From Desulfocapsa sp. (lineage in GTDB: Bacteria > Desulfobacterota > Desulfobulbia > Desulfobulbales > Desulfocapsaceae): a stretch of DNA of 7,178 bases. The notes beneath the pieces were generated by a model. That model was given only the letters and a program-made list of their open reading frames with translations, was not told the DNA's origin and made no database searches. The stretch is from positions 1-7,178 of the forward strand of contig JAOZLM010000115.1 of the NCBI GenBank assembly GCA_029934815.1, written 5' to 3'. Position numbers and translations under genes: made by a program. Below are positions 6,137 through 7,178 of the stretch, piece by piece (position 1 is the first letter of the stretch; every line of letters starts with the position of its first letter).

Positions 6137-7172
6137 TAGAACCCCCCACCTGCGCAATTTGATTCTGGATAGTATTCCGGTTGCCATGGTAACCATGGAT
6201 GCGGACTTCAAAATTAACTCGTTTAATAATCACGCTGAGCACCTGACAGGATTCTCAGCAGCTGAGGCCATCGGTAAACCCTGCCACGAAATACTTCACA
6301 GCAGCAAATGTGATACGGAATGTCCGTTACAGACAACACACGAATACAGGGAATCATCCACCGGCCTTGAAGCTGAGTTTATCAACCGCTTCCATGAACA
6401 CATCCCGGTACGAATCGGCACTGCGGCAATTGAAAATGACGATGGCAGTTTTATCGGCTACCTGGAAGTAATAGAAGATATTTCACGGGAAAAAGCACTG
6501 GAGAGAGAAAAAAATAATTTCCAGTTTATGGTCGCCCATGACATGAAATCTCCCCTTGTTGCCATGCAGGGATTGATACGCAGACTCCGGGAGCACCATG
6601 ACGAAATGGCTGCAGAAAAACGTGAAGATTACTTCAGAATAATAAGTGAAGCAGGAGAACAGATAGAAGCACAGGTTATGGATTTTCTGGAATACTCCCG
6701 GCAGGCAAGTAACAAAATCAAATTGCATCTGGAGTATACTGACCTTCCGCAACTGATCACAAAACTGGTACAAAGACATCAGGAGCAGGCAGCAGAGAAA
6801 CAGCTTACCATTCGCTTTCAGAATCAAGCCATGACAAAAATCAAAGTTGATCCAAGGCAACTGCAACGTGTTTTTGAAAATTTACTGGATAATGCGATTA
6901 AATTTACACAACAGGCAGGGGAGATTCTCATCTCAACAAAGGAAACAGCAAAAGAAATAATTATTCAGGTTAAAGATTGCGGTCCCGGAATTGCTACCGA
7001 TGAACTCCCGTTTATTTTTGATGCCTTTCATCAACACCAGGAAAGCAGTACAGGACATGGACTTGGCCTGGCAGCTGTACGATCTATTGTGCAGGAACAT
7101 GGTGGGCGTGTAGCGGTACAAAATGATCCTCAACAGGGAGCTGTATTTACTGTCCGACTTCCTAAAAATTGA
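6126..7172 (+). CDS. Soluble PAS-domain sensor histidine kinase
   Basis: A 348-residue cytoplasmic kinase with no membrane segment. The PAS domain occupies about residues 8-125 and ends with the usual VIEDISREK linker. It carries C53, C62 and C66 in a GKPC-x8-C-x3-CPL arrangement that could bind metal or respond to redox. The DHp helix has the canonical H-box H138-D139-M-K-S-P143. The ATPase domain is complete: N box E251-N-L-L-D-N-A-I-K259, G1 D284-C-G-P-G288, F box FIFDAF, and G2 T309-G-H-G-L-G-L315. It should therefore autophosphorylate and pass phosphate to a response regulator. The ATG overlaps the 3' end of the upstream kinase by 11 bases in another frame; GGAGG at 6109-6113 sits 12 bases upstream of it. 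The stop forms TGATG with a possible following gene, as expected for an operon continuing to a regulator. No receiver domain is fused to it. Ligand and target are unknown. Confidence 0.92.
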   Translation: MTDNRTPHLRNLILDSIPVAMVTMDADFKINSFNNHAEHLTGFSAAEAIGKPCHEILHSSKCDTECPLQTTHEYRESSTGLEAEFINRFHEHIPVRIGTAAIENDDGSFIGYLEVIEDISREKALEREKNNFQFMVAHDMKSPLVAMQGLIRRLREHHDEMAAEKREDYFRIISEAGEQIEAQVMDFLEYSRQASNKIKLHLEYTDLPQLITKLVQRHQEQAAEKQLTIRFQNQAMTKIKVDPRQLQRVFENLLDNAIKFTQQAGEILISTKETAKEIIIQVKDCGPGIATDELPFIFDAFHQHQESSTGHGLGLAAVRSIVQEHGGRVAVQNDPQQGAVFTVRLPKN

Positions 7173-7178
7173 TGGCGT
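7172..7178 (+). CDS. Possible start of a further operon gene, cut by the window edge
   Basis: The kinase stop TGA shares its A with an ATG (7172-7174) followed by GCG. A one-base TGATG overlap is a common coupled-translation junction, and a response regulator would be a natural neighbour. Only two codons are visible and no strong Shine-Dalgarno sequence precedes them, so this is a guess from layout. Confidence 0.2.

Overview
The window reads as ordinary chromosomal DNA from a Gram-negative anaerobe-type bacterium, with moderate G+C (mid-40s percent by eye). I think a deltaproteobacterial / Desulfobacterota lineage, perhaps near the Desulfobulbales, is most likely. This rests on three things: the style of the nitronate monooxygenase-like protein (Cys-rich tail), the soluble PAS and GAF histidine kinases, and the tight hisS-aspS pair. 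It is an inference from remembered family resemblance, not a search result.

Layout: (1) 8-991, minus strand: an FMN-dependent nitronate monooxygenase/2-nitropropane dioxygenase family protein. (2) 992-1264: a divergent intergenic region with one plausible sigma70 promoter for each direction. (3) 1265-4338, plus strand: hisS and aspS, five bases apart, clearly one transcription unit. (4) 4339-4681: a 343-base gap with a perfect 10-bp inverted repeat just after aspS, a degenerate direct repeat, a C8 tract and a good promoter. (5) 4682-7172, plus strand: two soluble histidine kinases overlapping by 11 bases. The first is a divergent GAF-type kinase and the second a canonical PAS kinase with a Cys cluster. 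The second kinase's stop (TGATG) overlaps a possible ATG of a further gene that leaves the window.

How the genes work together: hisS and aspS supply charged tRNAs. The AspRS carries the His and Gly residues associated with non-discriminating enzymes, so it may also make Asp-tRNA(Asn) for GatCAB transamidation. The two kinases are probably one signalling operon, producing paired cytoplasmic sensors whose output regulator is likely outside the window. No mobile element, CRISPR array, tRNA or rRNA gene was seen. The least conventional part is the first kinase (unusual H-box, long DHp-to-ATPase segment, altered G1 box) and its coupling to a second kinase.
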